Below are positions 1 through 12,925 of a DNA stretch of 64,000 bases, piece after piece. This DNA comes from Favolaschia claudopus. Lineage: Eukaryota; Basidiomycota; Agaricomycetes; Agaricales; Mycenaceae. Made by a program: the position numbers and the translations under genes. Each line of letters opens with the position of its first letter. Within the stretch, counting starts at the first letter, position 1. The notes beneath the pieces are model-generated. The model was not told where the DNA came from. It did no database searches and was given only the letters and a program-made list of their open reading frames with translations. The DNA is taken from positions 1,426,001 through 1,490,000 of the forward strand of contig JAWWNJ010000010.1 in assembly GCA_037176885.1 (NCBI GenBank), read 5' to 3'.

Positions 1-18
1 CTGACTTGATACCCGCAG

Positions 19-897
19 GCAAATACGGTCGCTTGGTCTTTGTATGAGCTCGCGAGAAATCCTGATCTGCAGACGAAATTACGTGCGGAGCTCGACGAGG
101 CTGGGCCTAGTGACACCGTGGACTATGACCGGCTGCCAATTTTGAATGCATTGCTGAAGGTAGGTTCTGTTCCTTTGCATCGCTCCTGCCTCATATCCTT
201 CAGGAAATTCTACGTCTCTATAGCACTGTGCCTCAAACGGAACGGGTTGTCGCTAAGGACAGTGTTTTGCCGCTTTCTGAGCCCATCACCACTATTTCCG
301 GCAAAGTCATAACTGAGATACCAGTGAAGAAAGGGCAGCATATCGTCATCGCTATCTCGTCCTATCATCGGTACCGATCGTGTTATTATTCAGCTGGTTC
401 TGCACTGATTCTTTATTTCCCTAGATTAAAGTCGGTTTGGGGAGAAGACGCCGAAGAATTCAAGCCGTCGCGGTGGCTTGATGGGAATTTGCCCTCCGCG
501 GGCACTTCTCTCGGGCCTTATTCGAATCTGTGCGTGCTCTGAATGATCGGTGAAGTGCATTGGACTTCTAATCGCTGCTTGTTAGCCTGTCTTTCCTTGG
601 AGGAAGTCGAACCTGCATCGGGTGGGTGACCTTCTGCTTCTCCTGCTGTCGTTGTTTGCTGACTGGAAGTGGATAGCTGGAGATTTTCGTGAGTCTCTTT
701 TCTGTACAAAATACCGGTCAGCCATCTAACTTGGAACTAGCATTTCTGAGATGCAAATAATTGTTTCGGAGCTCGTGCGCAAATTTTCGCTCGCTATCCC
801 GGATGATTCGAAGGTCCAACGAACCTTTGCCATTACGCTTGTTCCGATGACGGATGGCCGGCCTCGACTTCCTCTGCGAGTTTCACGTCTACTGTAG
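19..897 (+). CDS. Cytochrome P450 monooxygenase, 3' part (5' end outside window)
   Basis: This is the C-terminal part of a heme-thiolate monooxygenase; the substrate cannot be inferred. Exons by frame joining are 19-159, 204-370, 425-529, 586-621, 677-688 and 741-897 (stop). The window opens inside an intron. Visible motifs are the I-helix side (ANTVAWSLYELARNP), the K-helix ExxR as EILR right after the second splice, a PERF-like FKPSRW, and the heme loop FLGGSRTCIGWRF holding the cysteine ligand. The heme loop is split by two introns, and the residues WRF come from a 12-nt exon at 677-688; without it the conserved loop cannot be read. Family assignment is firm; the CYP subfamily and the upstream exons are unknown. 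Confidence 0.9.
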
Positions 898-1502
898 CTC
901 AACCAACTGTACACTGGCATCTAGTAAGTAAGTAAAGTAATTTGTGCTCAATTAATTCATAGATACCGCTACATATCGCGAATGTATCCCCGTCGGATGC
1001 GGAAGATGATGTCTAAGATGTACATTGACAATGTCCGCGCCCCGCGCCACGCAGAACCATCCGATAAATATCTTCGCTGTTCTATGTTACTCACCGTCCG
1101 TTAACACCGAACAAGGTACCCACACCTGCCAACGGGCGGTCATAATGTACGACCGTCGGGAAATGGGGAAAATTGAAGACCATATTCGTCAAGACTTTCA
1201 TTCGAACGAATTTTGTTCGGGATCCTCCGCGTTCTCTGCATTTGGTCTACACAAACTCTATGCTTTTGCGGAGCCTACCAAGCCCCATATGGAAGCAAAG
1301 GAAGCTTTTTGACGAGCCTGCCACATTTTTATCCCGAGAACTGTAGCATACGTGAAAGCTGGGGTTCAGGCGCGCGCCCACGAAAGCATCCGGATTCGGA
1401 TGTATATCGGACCCTCGCGGGCCGACTCGGCCGACGGCGTTATGCCAGGCATGTTTTCACACATTTGCGGAATGTGAGACCCCTTTCCTTCGTACGACGA
1501 CT
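898..1502. other. Intergenic region, P450 to F-box gene
   Basis: This interval should hold the P450 3'UTR and the F-box promoter. I see no supported coding exon; the ORFs at 1025-1312 and 1213-1653 resemble nothing and the latter runs into the F-box gene in another frame. No clear TATA box. Confidence 0.5.
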
Positions 1503-3800
1503 ATGGCAACAATTATCCCGCCCCCGCCACGGCCGGAACCTCCAACGGCCTTCAGCTTGTCTGCTGCGCGTGCCGACCTCGAAGAGTCCCTCAAGAATGC
1601 TTTGTCTCTCGCAGAAAAGATCGACGCGGCGGAGGTCGAGCTGGCGCGTATAATTAAAGACAAGCAGAATGAAATTGAGCAACTGGTCAACGAACGGCTC
1701 ACTCTGCAACAAATTGTTGAGCAGACGCGGGTGAGGAGTGGTCCTCTCGCATTGTTCGAGAGCGTCGCTCACAACGTGTTGTGCGCGTGTTGTAACAGGC
1801 ATACCTTTCGCCGATTAGACGATTGCCCGGTGAGTTGTTGAGGGAGTTGTTCTTGTGGTGCTTCGACGGTCATCCTTGTTGTGCATGGGTGCTCTCTGCT
1901 GTCTGCACGACATGGCGCCGACAAGCGTTGACCATCCCGCGAATATGGTCAAAAGTCAGTCCTGCTTCCCGAATTTTTTGCTTGAATTTTGCTTGACTTT
2001 ACCATGATTGGTCGCAGATACGGCTGTTTACGAACCAGAGTTCTTCCCCCGACACTATTCGGCTGTGGCTTGAACGTTCAGGAACTTCTGTACCTCTGGA
2101 CATCGAAATCTATCTGCGTGTCGTGCAGGCCAATGAGCCGCCTGTTCCCGCCTACACACGACGTCGCCGCGGCCACGAACTTTTCGCTCACACTTTTGTT
2201 TCTACCCCGGCCCCGCTTTTTGGCACGGGTCCGCTCGCCACACCAGGTCATCTGCTGGTACCCCATTTCACTCCCAGTGTCACCCCCTTTATCGTTCCTC
2301 AAGCTCCGGTCCTACATCCGCATAGTGCTGGCTGGGACTCACCTCCACCGATTGCCATGGTCCATGGCCAGCCCGATATGTCCGCGCAACCCAACTTGCA
2401 TTGGGGGCATATCGCCGTGTACTACCTCGTCCAGCAAATGCACCGTTGGGAACGCTTTGTTTTCCGTTTCGACAAGAGTTTTGGTTCCATTACGGCCCTC
2501 AAGTCCATAACAGGTTCGTTCCTGGCATGAAACGCTCCCCGTGCCATGGTATAACATAATTATACGCATTGTTATAGGCTCCGCGCCCCTTCTAAAAGAA
2601 TTCGAAGTTTCCTCCGCGTCGGCAGTATTGTATCCGCAGGATTGGGCTTGGCTGCCCTCAAATGCTAACTCCTCGACATGTTCGAATCCGCTTCCGAACT
2701 TGCGCACCTTGACGCTGCAATATGCCCCTTTCAAGTCTACCGCGTCAATATTCCTTCAGCCATGCACGCAGCTGACGAATTTGACACTACGCGCACTTCC
2801 TGGTGCGGCTGTTCCCTTGGATCGCCTGCAACGCATCCTCGCAGCCAATGCACAGACGCTGACTGTGCTTCGGCTGCATTTTGCCTCTGCCGCCGCTCCT
2901 GTTCTGCCCCTCCCTTCTGCCACACAGCTCAACGCCCTGCAAGAGCTGTCTATGGGTGGGCATCATCTACTAGCGATCCTTCTGGACACTCTAGTGCTCC
3001 CAGCGCTTCGAGCGCTGGATCTCGACTTTGACGCCCCTCGAGAGCCTTTGGAAGAGACGATTACTGCGCTTTATACACGTGCCACTAATCCGCCTCTCCG
3101 ATCACTCTCTATCTCATATGGTCCTCCCAATCCCCCAGGCGGAATGCAGTCTGGTGTAGGAGCGTGGGGTGGCTATTATGGATATGGTGGTGGTGCCAGC
3201 GTCGTATCTTGGCAATTCCTCGGCGAGTGCGGTAGCACGCTGGAGGTGCTCAAGGTTGGCGGCGCAGCGTTAGAGGGTATTCTCTCTTCTCTAGGCGCGC
3301 CAGATGACCAGCCGCTCCTACCCGGTAATGGGAACGGCAATGGCAACAATGGCGGGAACGGGGGCAATGGATGGGCATGTCCGCAGTTGCGCGAGTTGCA
3401 TCTGCGTGCATGTCATGCGCATCCGCATCCACATACTCATGGGCACGGCACGGGTGCTCATGATGGAGTAGGCAGGTTGGTCCGGATGATCGATTCCCGG
3501 AATCCTGAGCTACCATTCCCTACTTCGTCCTCGTCCTCGTTCTCAGCTTCTTCGTCTTCGTCGTCTGCTCCGCTAGGCACGTTGACAGCTGCTTCGTGGA
3601 CGTCTGGCGGAGGAGGGGGAAGCGGAGGATCGCCCGTCCGCCTTACTCGCCTCGAGCTGGACGATTGCGTCTCGCTTGGTGCAGATGTCATGCGATGGCT
3701 TGAGGGGAGGGTTGGGAAGGACGCGGTGGTTTGCGTGGAACCCCCGTCGCCGGTACCAGGCGAGGTGCGTTTTGTGGGTCACAGCCTAGGGTGGATGTGA
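1503..3800 (+). CDS. F-box protein with low-complexity inserts
   Basis: Probable substrate-recognition subunit of an SCF ubiquitin ligase. Exons 1503-1730, 1799-1954, 2018-2513 and 2578-3800 give 700 residues. The first ATG is followed by a proline-rich start and a helical, probably coiled-coil segment (ARADLEESLKNALSLAEKI). The F-box follows from about residue 77 (SPIRRLPGELLRELFLWCFD) and ends in CTTWRRQALTIPRIWSK, the usual layout of the expanded Agaricomycete family. The C-terminal half has leucine-rich-repeat-like stretches (LRTLTLQYAPF, LPALRALDLDF) broken by a Gly/Asn-rich insert, a His-rich insert near 3415-3465 and Ser- and Gly-rich runs. Target unknown. The F-box is clear; the LRR reading is inference. 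Confidence 0.85.
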
Positions 3801-6201
3801 TCAACGACGTTCGTGGGCCACCCTGGGGATGTTTATATCGGTGCCGGCCGTCTCGAGCGCCTTTTTTGACTGCGGTCATCATGCCGCATCCTCGTATTAA
3901 TCTTATCTTGGAATAGACGGGATGTTTGGTTTTCTCCCAATCTTGGGTGGGCTTTCGGTAATGTGTTGATCTGCTACACTATCTAATGTATTGTCATGTA
4001 ATCTTCGTATTTTTTTGCGGTACGAAGTTATTTAAATTAGTACGGTCTTGTCTACCTACATCCTGCTTATCTTGGTTTTTGGGTACCTCTGTATCGTATC
4101 TTGCTATCGGGTTGTATTGGAGATGTGTAGGAATACCGGCATTTGTACGTACTGCCAAGCGAATATAAAAAAATGCTAGATGGTGTCAATTGCAAGAAAC
4201 AGTCTTCGGAAGAAGCCGAAACATCGCCACCCAAAAAGGAAATACTCACTTCAAGTACTTGTACTAAGCTGGCGCCTCCGGTCGGATTTCGTCAAACGAA
4301 TTGATACGCCATTCTCCGCGAGTCCGCTAGCATGCCGTTGAACTCGGACCTCCCCGCTCCTGTTGCCTTCTAAGATTTTGTTTCTACCCGATAGGCTATA
4401 GCTGGATTCTAAGGAAACACCCCCTACGCTTCAAAAAGCTATGCTTAGAGCTGGGCTGGTCGTCTGGGTTCTCTACTTCGCTTCAAGTTGCTGCCTTTGC
4501 ATTGCTTGGATTCGCATAATTTTAGCTGAAACGCCACCTATACTCTCAAACAGCGATCCTCATACTCGGATGCGTTGCTTATGTCGCACAAGGAATTGAA
4601 AAGTACCCTGGCTCTGCCGTCTTCTACAAGTCTCGTCGCACTGTCGAAGCACCAATCATGGAAAGGCGCGTTCCGTTTCCGAATCTGTTTTTGTTTTCGA
4701 CGTTGTATCTCCCCCCAACTAGATACAGTACGTGGAGACAACCGTTGAGGCTGATGACTAATACCCACCGATGATGTGCGGAGTTGCGCTGGTGTTTGGT
4801 CGGTCCCTAGAAGCCAATGGAAAATGCTCGTCAGTCGCTCTGCATCATGTCCACGGGCCCTTTTTCGACCATTGACCAAGCTGTCGCTGGCGAACTTACT
4901 TGAACCAGACTGCAAAGTTAACGGTTTTGATTCAAGCCACAAATCAGGCGGAAATAACGCTGAATGTATTGAAAAACCCGCTCGACGTCTATCTACAGTT
5001 CGGCTTCGCGACTGCCTTACTCAAGAAGACTCCAACGTGTTGTCTTTCTAGCTCGACGGGGAACCGACGTGGTATGTCAATCGGGTGGACGGGCGCTGCT
5101 TGCTCTCTTCGCCTTTCTGCGAACGACTGATTGACTATGCTTGGGAGTGGCATTGATTTGCCCAACTTCGTGCCCCAAGACGAACCAAGACTACCTGCTC
5201 CTTAGCTCGGGGCCCCGGGGGTCCTCGACGTACGATGGAAGCCTCAATTTGTTAATGATCTCCGTGAGTCTTTTTACTTTAATCTCTTATTTATCCCTCA
5301 GATGCCTACTCACACTTAGACTTATGTTGTACCGATCAATGATACTCATGAGGCAGGGCAGAACTAAATGGCAGGTCGAATCAAGGTCGAATCGATACAA
5401 ATCATCTATTCCTGAACCTGCATCTTTGAAATTCCTTCATGTCGTGCCTCCCTCTATCAACGCTCTCTGCAGCTCTGAGCTGTCCGCTCCTCAACGGTAC
5501 TAGATCGCACACGCATACTGTCTGGTGGTACGCTTGCCCTAGTTCCATATAGTCTTATTGCACCGTCCCGTGGTCTGTGGACGCCTGCTTGAATTTCAAG
5601 AAAGGATGGTCTGTTTGCGCGGCAATAACGGCCTCCAGCGGGATCAGTGGGGTTTCCGGGAGTCGTATGTACCCCCGAAATGCTGGTGCTGGATGCAAAA
5701 GGTTGAAGCGGACTGAGAACTCGGCGCAGCTACATAGTCCATCAGCTTCGTCCAGTTACGGATCTCCGGGGGAATTCCCCCCGCTAAGACGCTTACTGTA
5801 TTCTTATTTAAATTTTAGACTACTTACCGTCGGACGTGATGCGCTCCTCGACGAAACATTGGCATGAATCAGCGTGGATCTCAGCGCGATGAAATGCGAG
5901 GTGTGCGGGGTATCCGTTTATTTTAGCTGCCTTGTACTAACTACATCCAACCCGATAACCCTATAGTACAACAGACATACCAGACCAGTGAAAGCTCCGC
6001 AAACCAGGACATTAAGTATGTGTTATGATTATTTTGGAATACAAGTGGTGGGGGGCGGGCGGGGGAAATAGATAGCAATTAATAAATAGCAATAGCAGCA
6101 AAACAAATGCAATGAGCGGCGGTGAGCGCGCCAGCCAGGCAGATATTATGCCTTGTGGCGGTCAAACGGAAACGAAAAACGTATAGCAACATGTCACGTC
6201 G
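3801..6201. other. Gene-poor region with decayed coding traces
   Basis: No intact gene can be built over these 2.4 kb. Short peptide-like stretches appear in changing frames, for example LVALSKHQSWKGAFRFR near 4620-4680 and DVYLQFGFATALLKKTPT near 4985-5040, followed by YVNRVDGRCLLSSPFCERL near 5070-5130, with stops and frame changes between them. This is what an old pseudogene or transposon remnant looks like, but I cannot name the family. I saw no terminal repeats, target-site duplications or integrase/transposase motifs. Confidence 0.4.
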
Positions 6202-7681
6202 TTAAAGCGCTACTTGCTTGTTGTGATAGTCCTCCATGCGCATCGTATCGACCATGGAGTGCGTCGTAACAGTGACCTTGCCGTTGTACGTGCTGCTCCC
6301 GGTATAGGTGTCTGTTTCTGATGAGAGACCGAGTCCGGCAGAGAACGGTAGGCTCTTGCGCGTCCCTGAGCGGCGCGAGTACGAGTCGTTGACGGAGGCG
6401 GAGTGGGTGTTGGTGCCGGCGCCGTGAATGAAGGCTCGGTTGTTGAAGGTTACGAGCAGGGTGTTGGCGTACCTGAGAAGAAACGAGATAAGCATAAGGT
6501 TTTCCAAGAATGAGTGAACGGCAAGGGGGGGCTTACAGTTTAGCCAAGACCATCGTTGGGCAAATGAAATACGTGGTGTTTGGTGTGCCGTAGAACAGAA
6601 TCAGGGAAATGATAGCCACGATAGTGGATGCGGCGTTGGTCTCGATGGTCAACCGGACGATGCGCCTCACGATATCATTCGTCTGCTTGTGTTGCTGACG
6701 ACTGGCGTTCAATAGCTATGGATCGAAGATTGGAATGCTGAATCGATGGAGAGAGAAAATGCAGCGTACAAGGAAGGTCATCGTCCCAGCAATGAAAACG
6801 TCGGCGATGACATCGCCGATGAGCCATAAGTACACAAAAATCACTCGAATGTGGTCGTGTTCTTCGTTGGCGGTGAGGAAGGCGACAATACCGCCACCAA
6901 TGCCGCCAGCTGCTTGTAATGCCGAAACCTGTAGTAGTCAAGGCGTAAATTGGAGGTGACAACGCGCGAGGACGGGGGACGCACCAGAGCAATGAAGACG
7001 CAGAGCACGAGCGCCTCCTTTTTGATGATATAGATTCGGTAGCAGAAGAAGAGTTGTACGACCTGGAAAAAGAGGTGTGAGTTTCGAGATTCAAGCGCGG
7101 AGCTGCGGGACGCACGAAAGCCATCACACCTCCCTGCATACAGCGAGTTAGATTTAAATTAGATAAAAGTCGGGGATGCGCACAAATATGGGGGTGTAGA
7201 CGGGCGAAATGAGAGGCTTGGAGAATGTAATGATATCGCCGAACCCTTCCGCAAACCAATGGTACATGTCGACGCCATTGAGGGCCGTCATGACTGTCTC
7301 CACCAAAAATATGGAGTAGACTGAGAGCGATTGTTGAGCATGACGGCGAGAAGATCAAAGATAGAGGCGTACCCAGAGCCTTGATCGAGGCTTTATCATT
7401 GGGAAATGATAGACGATAAACGTCTCCAGAAGAAAAAAAATCAGCTTTTGCGCTCTCTCTGCAACACAGTAGCCAGACTCACAAACTTGGACGGCCAAGA
7501 CACCGTACAGGCAGTAGTTTAACAGCGCCCCAATCAATTGCGATGCAGCACTGAAGAAGCACGAAAATCATCAACATGGCAAGGTCGAAGAATAGACGAC
7601 GAGGAGCACGGACATCTCGCCAATGTTGGGAGGGACAGGAATGACCAGAGGTGGACCACCGGGCGGAGGAGGAGCAGACAT
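6202..7681 (-). CDS. DUF6534 multi-pass membrane protein, copy A
   Basis: Fungal integral membrane protein of the DUF6534 family, function unknown. Exons in transcript order: 7681-7614, 7550-7483, 7423-7373, 7320-7184, 7133-7116, 7062-6985, 6928-6770, 6715-6537 and 6472-6202, giving 342 residues. It starts with a proline-rich head (MSAPPPPGGPPLVIPVPPN) and ASQLIGALLNYCLYGVLAVQV, followed by several hydrophobic helices; about seven membrane segments are expected. The family signature YANTLLVTFNNRAF is at the end, followed by a Ser/Thr-rich tail. The fifth exon is only 18 nt. The first intron starts GTCCGT, with C at position +3. A paralogue lies at 29073-30828, and the two agree through most of the membrane part. 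The family call is strong. Confidence 0.88.
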
Positions 7682-7777
7682 ATCTTACAAGGTGTCGCGG
7701 AAGGGGAGCCCGGCCTCAGACCAACAAGTAAGTAGGAGATTAAAAAGAACCCAAACCAGAGCGAAGCACGGGGCAGG

Positions 7778-7789
7778 ATTATATATAAT
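7778..7789 (-). promoter_or_regulatory. Candidate TATA box of DUF6534 copy A
   Basis: A run of alternating T/A (ATTATATATAAT) lies about 97 bp upstream of the ATG at 7681, a plausible TATA position. No start-site data. Confidence 0.35.
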
Positions 7790-10694
7790 GGTCCGCATGT
7801 GGCTGAGTCAAAGATCTTTGGTCGCTGGACTCGGAGTGGACTCGGAGTGAGAAATAGATACCGCAACGGTTTGGCGCAACAGCATCATTAGCAAAGCGGT
7901 GTTGTGTATCATATCCCCGATGAAATCTTTTAGCGTGCCCCAAACGTGCCCCCATTCGAGCATCGATCCGTTTCACGCAAGGCATTTGCAAATGAAGGAG
8001 ATCTTCAGGCGCGAGATCAAAAGTTTTGACGCGAACTGGGTGTAGCGCCGCTTCGGCCAACGGCACTCAAACACATGAGCCTGCCTGTGTCGTTTTGAGC
8101 TCTGTTCGACGCCTCCGCTGCGTCGTAGGATGGCTGTTGAACAGGACGTATTCATGTGGGCGGGGGGTCTGCCAGACGTTAGCTACGGACAGATGAAGGA
8201 AACTCTGAGTCAGAAGGAAGACTCCAAGAAACGAAAGGCACCAAGGACAGTCGAAAGGACAGATGATCATTTTGGGGGTGATTCTCATCATTCGAATGTG
8301 ATCCACTGGGTGGACAATCACGGCAGGCCGAGGACATCACTGATAGGCACCAACAACCAAAAAAGGAAATTATACTCACTTGTCACCAACTCACGTTTGG
8401 ATGAGACTTTCCTCATCTTCAACTTCCTTATTGGGTGCTGGCTGGAATTCAGTACTCTCGTTTAACCTACACAACCCTGGTTCGTTTTTTCTCTGGCTCG
8501 AGCGCGTTTTTACACACAATCCGGGAGCAAATTGTGCGGGGTGATTATTGGTTTCACATGTTTATTCGCGATCGACCATGTGGTTGAGAAATCCTGATCC
8601 TCCCTCCTCCGTCTGCTTCTGCTATCGTCGTTGACGCCATTTCACTTGTCGCGATATGCCCTCCGATGGTCCGAGTGTGTACCTTTCAGAGATCGACAAG
8701 ACGGCCCCGAGGTCTCGCAGGAACAGAACATCTCGTGCACCTTCATGCACACTCTGGATCTCTCGGGCTCGTATTCCGTCTTGACAGCCGAGCACTGCTC
8801 GTGAAACTGGCGTCGTCCAGTTCAGTAAGCAAGAAAGGATCGGTTGACTCACGGACAATTCAAATCAGGTTGCCTTCAATGAAAAACCCATTCAAGCTCA
8901 CATTTCTCTCTACTCTGAGCAGAGTTCTCTGGCCCATCCAGTCTTTCAGACGATAATCAGCGAATCAAGCACCACAGAAACCCGACACAGCGTAACTAGG
9001 CACAAGGACTATGCTCCGGGACCAGCAACGGTGGTTCCCCAGTCAACTGCCTTGTTTCCAAGGTGTTCGAGTATTGCCTACGAGATCTAGTGCAGCCTCG
9101 TCGTCTGGCGCGCTTGGCGGGTGCAGGCGGGTACCGTCGCGGCTACAATTGTGCCTTCTTGACCACCTGCTCTCCTCCGATTCCTCGTGAACCTCTCGGC
9201 GCCCGCTCTACGCTTTATTGCTCCGATTTCTAGTGTGTTCTCCCAGCTTGCATTGTTACTTTCTGGCGCCCCGAGACAGTGAGTTACTTAATAAACTCGG
9301 GGTTCGCCTTGGCTAAATTCTTCCGGGGTCGGTTTTCTTCTTTTCTCCCATACGGCGGCCCACGCCTCTACTGCTCCTACGAGTGACGCCTTGACAATTC
9401 AATATCTACACCATTGCAATACTGCGCTGAAAAATCCCAAAATCGACTCCAATTCCCACGGTTCAAAGGCTCAAAGGTGCTCGAACCAGTCAGGGATTTA
9501 GAGATTTACTGTAACGTCAGCGAAAGTGCAGCGAACGGAGAGTCTTGCTTGAAACCTTCGATGCTTGACATCGGTCTCGGAATCGCAAAAAATAGATTCT
9601 GCTGGGCTGAACGACCCTTTAAGTTTCCCTCAGTTCATTACGCGTCGATTTGATCTGGCAGTGAGAACAATGGAGCAGACTCGCATGGAGTGTTCCACTT
9701 CCAAGTTCTTGTCGATGTCAGAGCTCATGGCTTCGAATTCGGCGCTCATCAACTCGAAGGTCAACCGCGGGCAAAGAGAAATGAAAGAAAAGAAAAAATC
9801 TCAGGAAAATCCCGTCCTCGCCCGGACTGTTCGGCCTGCTCCCCTCGCCTCTCAGGGTCTCGAGGTCGCCACTTCAACGTCGGTTGCACATATACCGTCG
9901 GCCTCGCGGGGTCCCGAGCGTTACGTGCTGCAATTTGGAGCTGGGATCTACATAACATACACGGCTAACGCCTCGGATCAACCCCGGGTTTGTAGATCTT
10001 TTCGATTGGCTCAAGGCTTGGCGTATGTCAGAACTGAGGCGGTATCTAACCTTTCCTTTCGATAGACGGCGACCGTAACACGCTCACGACATTTTTTGTG
10101 GGGCGGTGAAGAGAGGCGGGCTATGACGCTGCACAGTGCTCGGTTAGCCCGACAAGCGCTTAGCGAAAGCCATGTCCTTGGGTGCATAAAATAATTTGGC
10201 GCCATGAAACGGAAACCGTCTCCTTGTGGGTTAATAGTGTCATAGCCCATTCAAAGCCTATTTTCCCTGAATTATGTACATACTGTACAGCGAGAACGCC
10301 GCCCGGGTTAGTCGGGTTCCGTCTCGGACTGAGGCCGAGTGCACCGTCCGCGAAGCGTCGGGGTGGTCGTGTCGTTCACGAGGCTTGCTCCAACCGGACG
10401 ATAGGCGCCACCAACGTTTACATGTCTCTCTGCTCAGGTCAGGTCAAAGTCAGATAGATGGACGCATAAGCTGCGGACAGGATGTACGCTTTAGACTGGG
10501 TGAATGAATGATGAATCTATTACTTAGTGTTAGCGTACATACTTGAACCTCGAGGCTAAAAAAAAGCTCGGGTAAAAAAAAAAACAATAAACAAATTAGA
10601 AACCCGGGCCCTGGAAGTGAAAACCCATAGTAGGTTCGCTTAGACTGTTCCGCCTTATGTACATAGCGCAGAGCTGAAACAGCCAATGACCATT
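7790..10694. other. Region without recognisable gene
   Basis: These 2.9 kb contain only short ORFs on both strands (for example 9565-10065 plus and 7779-8066 minus) whose translations match no family I know. A GTGAGTATNATTTCC-like 5' splice context is present on the minus strand near 8365 and again near 4235, so traces of an old spliced gene are possible. No RNA gene or repeat array seen. Confidence 0.4.
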
Positions 10695-12925
10695 TCATGC
10701 CTTGGGATTGATAGGCCCATGAACCTTCTCGTCGTAATACATCGGATTGCTATGCAGTTTGAGCGGCGGGACTTCAGTGATGAGTCGTCTCGCGGTCTCC
10801 GAGCGCGGGACAATAGCGCATTGAAAGGTGACGGGGGCACTAAGCGCACAACGTGCGTATGTCAGTCAATTTAGTCAGTCAAAACAGACGTTTTGGGAGG
10901 ATTACTGACGTGACAAGCCCGTCGATGTATTCATCTGGGACGTCGATGACATTCCCAGCGCTGTCTTTGGCTTTGGTGATGTTGAAGACCGATAGGATGG
11001 ACGCTATCGCAATCCAGACGGAGTTCTCCGCCATGGATTTGCCTGCGCAGGCGCTGTGCAAGTCGGATTGCTCGTGAGCAAAGTCGGACAAAGGGAGTGG
11101 GAAGACCAAACTGACCGTCGTCCGAATCCGTACGTTGGAGGGAAATTTTCCCTGATGAGGCTTCCATCAGCAGCGATGAACCGTTCAGGTTTGAACGCTT
11201 CAGGTTCTGGATAGATGCGTTCGTCGCGACACATTGCCCTAGAGACAAAAAATGTACGAGATAAGCATCGTCGTGAGACTGAGACGAGTGAAGGGCGAGT
11301 GCAGCTGTCTGCGTACCATTGATTGTACATGATTGTGGAACCTGCGTGGGGGAGGCCAATGAGGGGGTCTGAGCAGATTTTTATGACAAGATCGGTACCA
11401 ACCCTTGGGAATGAAGAATCCGTTGTAGACGTCGTCTTCGGAGGAGGAGTGCGGGACGCCTGAGAGGAGACGATGAAGGTTGGTGTCGCGCCGGGGAAGG
11501 CAGAGATCGAGACTCACCTAGCGGCGCGGGACCATGGAACCGCATAATCTCTCGATACAGGGCGTCGATGTAGGGCAAAGATTCCCGATCATCGAAGTTC
11601 GGGAGACGCTTGTCTCCTACGACAGCGTCGATTTCGGCCTGGGCTTTAGCCTGGATATTCGGGTGGAGGACCATCATATGGATGAAGGCGCGCAGAGCGG
11701 AAAGCGTCTACGGATACGATGGGACGGAGAAGGATATACTGGAGCGAAGAACTCACGGTTTCCATCGCAGCGGCGAGAGTGATGGCCCCCAGCGCTTTGA
11801 TATTGTTGTCGGGGACTGCTTCGGCCCCCTTTTGCTCCAGGAGCTCGGAGACCCATGAAGGAACAGCATCCTCGTCCGCCTGTTTGACACCTCAGCAAGC
11901 ACACCTCGCAGAATCGGGAAACTCTTACAATGTGCTTTTTTACGGAATAGAACGGAATGTCTTGCATCTTGCCAAGTAACAAGCGCGACCTGGCGCATAA
12001 CCGGTTAAGGGCTCTCAGGCCCGGCGTCCAGGCAGGGAAGTGCCGCACTATAGAGAGCAACGGGATTGAGATTCCCTCCACTTCAATCGGGATTTCAAGC
12101 TCACAGAAAGGAAAGACGTTGACGATTAAGGTTCCTGGTACGACTGAGCCAGAGAACATGCCCAGAGCTTCATACGTGATCTCGACGAGAGGATCCTGGG
12201 CAGAAATTTGGTGGCCATATAATAGATACATCATTATAGATGTGGGATATCTGCAGAACTGGCGTCAATTCTAAGTTAAGGTTGCCTCAACTCTGCGTAC
12301 GTTTTGAAATGGGTACTGAAATCATTAGGGTTTTGTAGAAGATTGATTAGAAGTTCATGCGTCTTGGCCAGTTCTACTGGATAAAGGGTAGGTGCGGCCT
12401 CTCTTCTAAACCGTTGGTGCAGGATTCGTCGATCACGGCGCCATTCGTCGTTGTACCCTTTCAAACCCATGTTCATCATCCAACCATTCCTGTCGCGAAG
12501 TGAATTAGCAGAACACTAAAAGCTTGGGATTAAGCTCACATATGCATGACGGGAATATCTGGTCGCGACGAATAATTCCCAGACCGCTTCTCTAAGATTT
12601 CTGTAGCAACTTCTACGGAGTTGATGATGATAATATGGGCCCCGAGAATGGTAACATGCATGATATCGCCTAGTTCAGTGAAGTATTACCGTTCAGCTTA
12701 GATTCGACGCAACCATTGCATACACCAACCGTATTGTTTTGCCCATTCCGAATAGGTGAGCCAGGGCAAGCTTTGCGGGATGTCCAGCATGTTACCTATC
12801 AGTGCTTTCGGTTTGGGGCCAGGGGGATAGGGCAGACCGCGCGTCGCGTTCCGGCGGTCTAAAATTGTTTTTATGAGAAATCCTGAAACCCCCGCGATTG
12901 CGACGGCTTTGGCGATATCCGACAT
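10695..12925 (-). CDS. Cytochrome P450 monooxygenase
   Basis: Complete microsomal-type P450 of 531 residues in 12 exons: 12925-12730, 12669-12540, 12489-12292, 12250-12105, 12047-11929, 11879-11757, 11707-11518, 11459-11403, 11341-11317, 11238-11116, 11053-10910 and 10839-10695. An N-terminal hydrophobic anchor and the proline-rich hinge (LPYPPGPKPKALIGNML) come first. Later come the C-helix WRRDRRILHQRF, an I-helix AITLAAAMETTLSALRAF, the K-helix ExxR (REIMRFH), the PERF region FKPERF and the heme loop YGFGRRACAGKSMAEN with Cys ligand. The I-helix lacks the usual acidic-Thr pair in AGxDT form and reads AAAMET, a possible functional difference. Substrate unknown; the start is set by the anchor and hinge. 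Confidence 0.93.

Noticed and set aside
6675..7358. Minus-strand ORF of 227 codons
   Set aside because: It reads through several introns of DUF6534 copy A in a different frame; the spliced model matches the paralogue.
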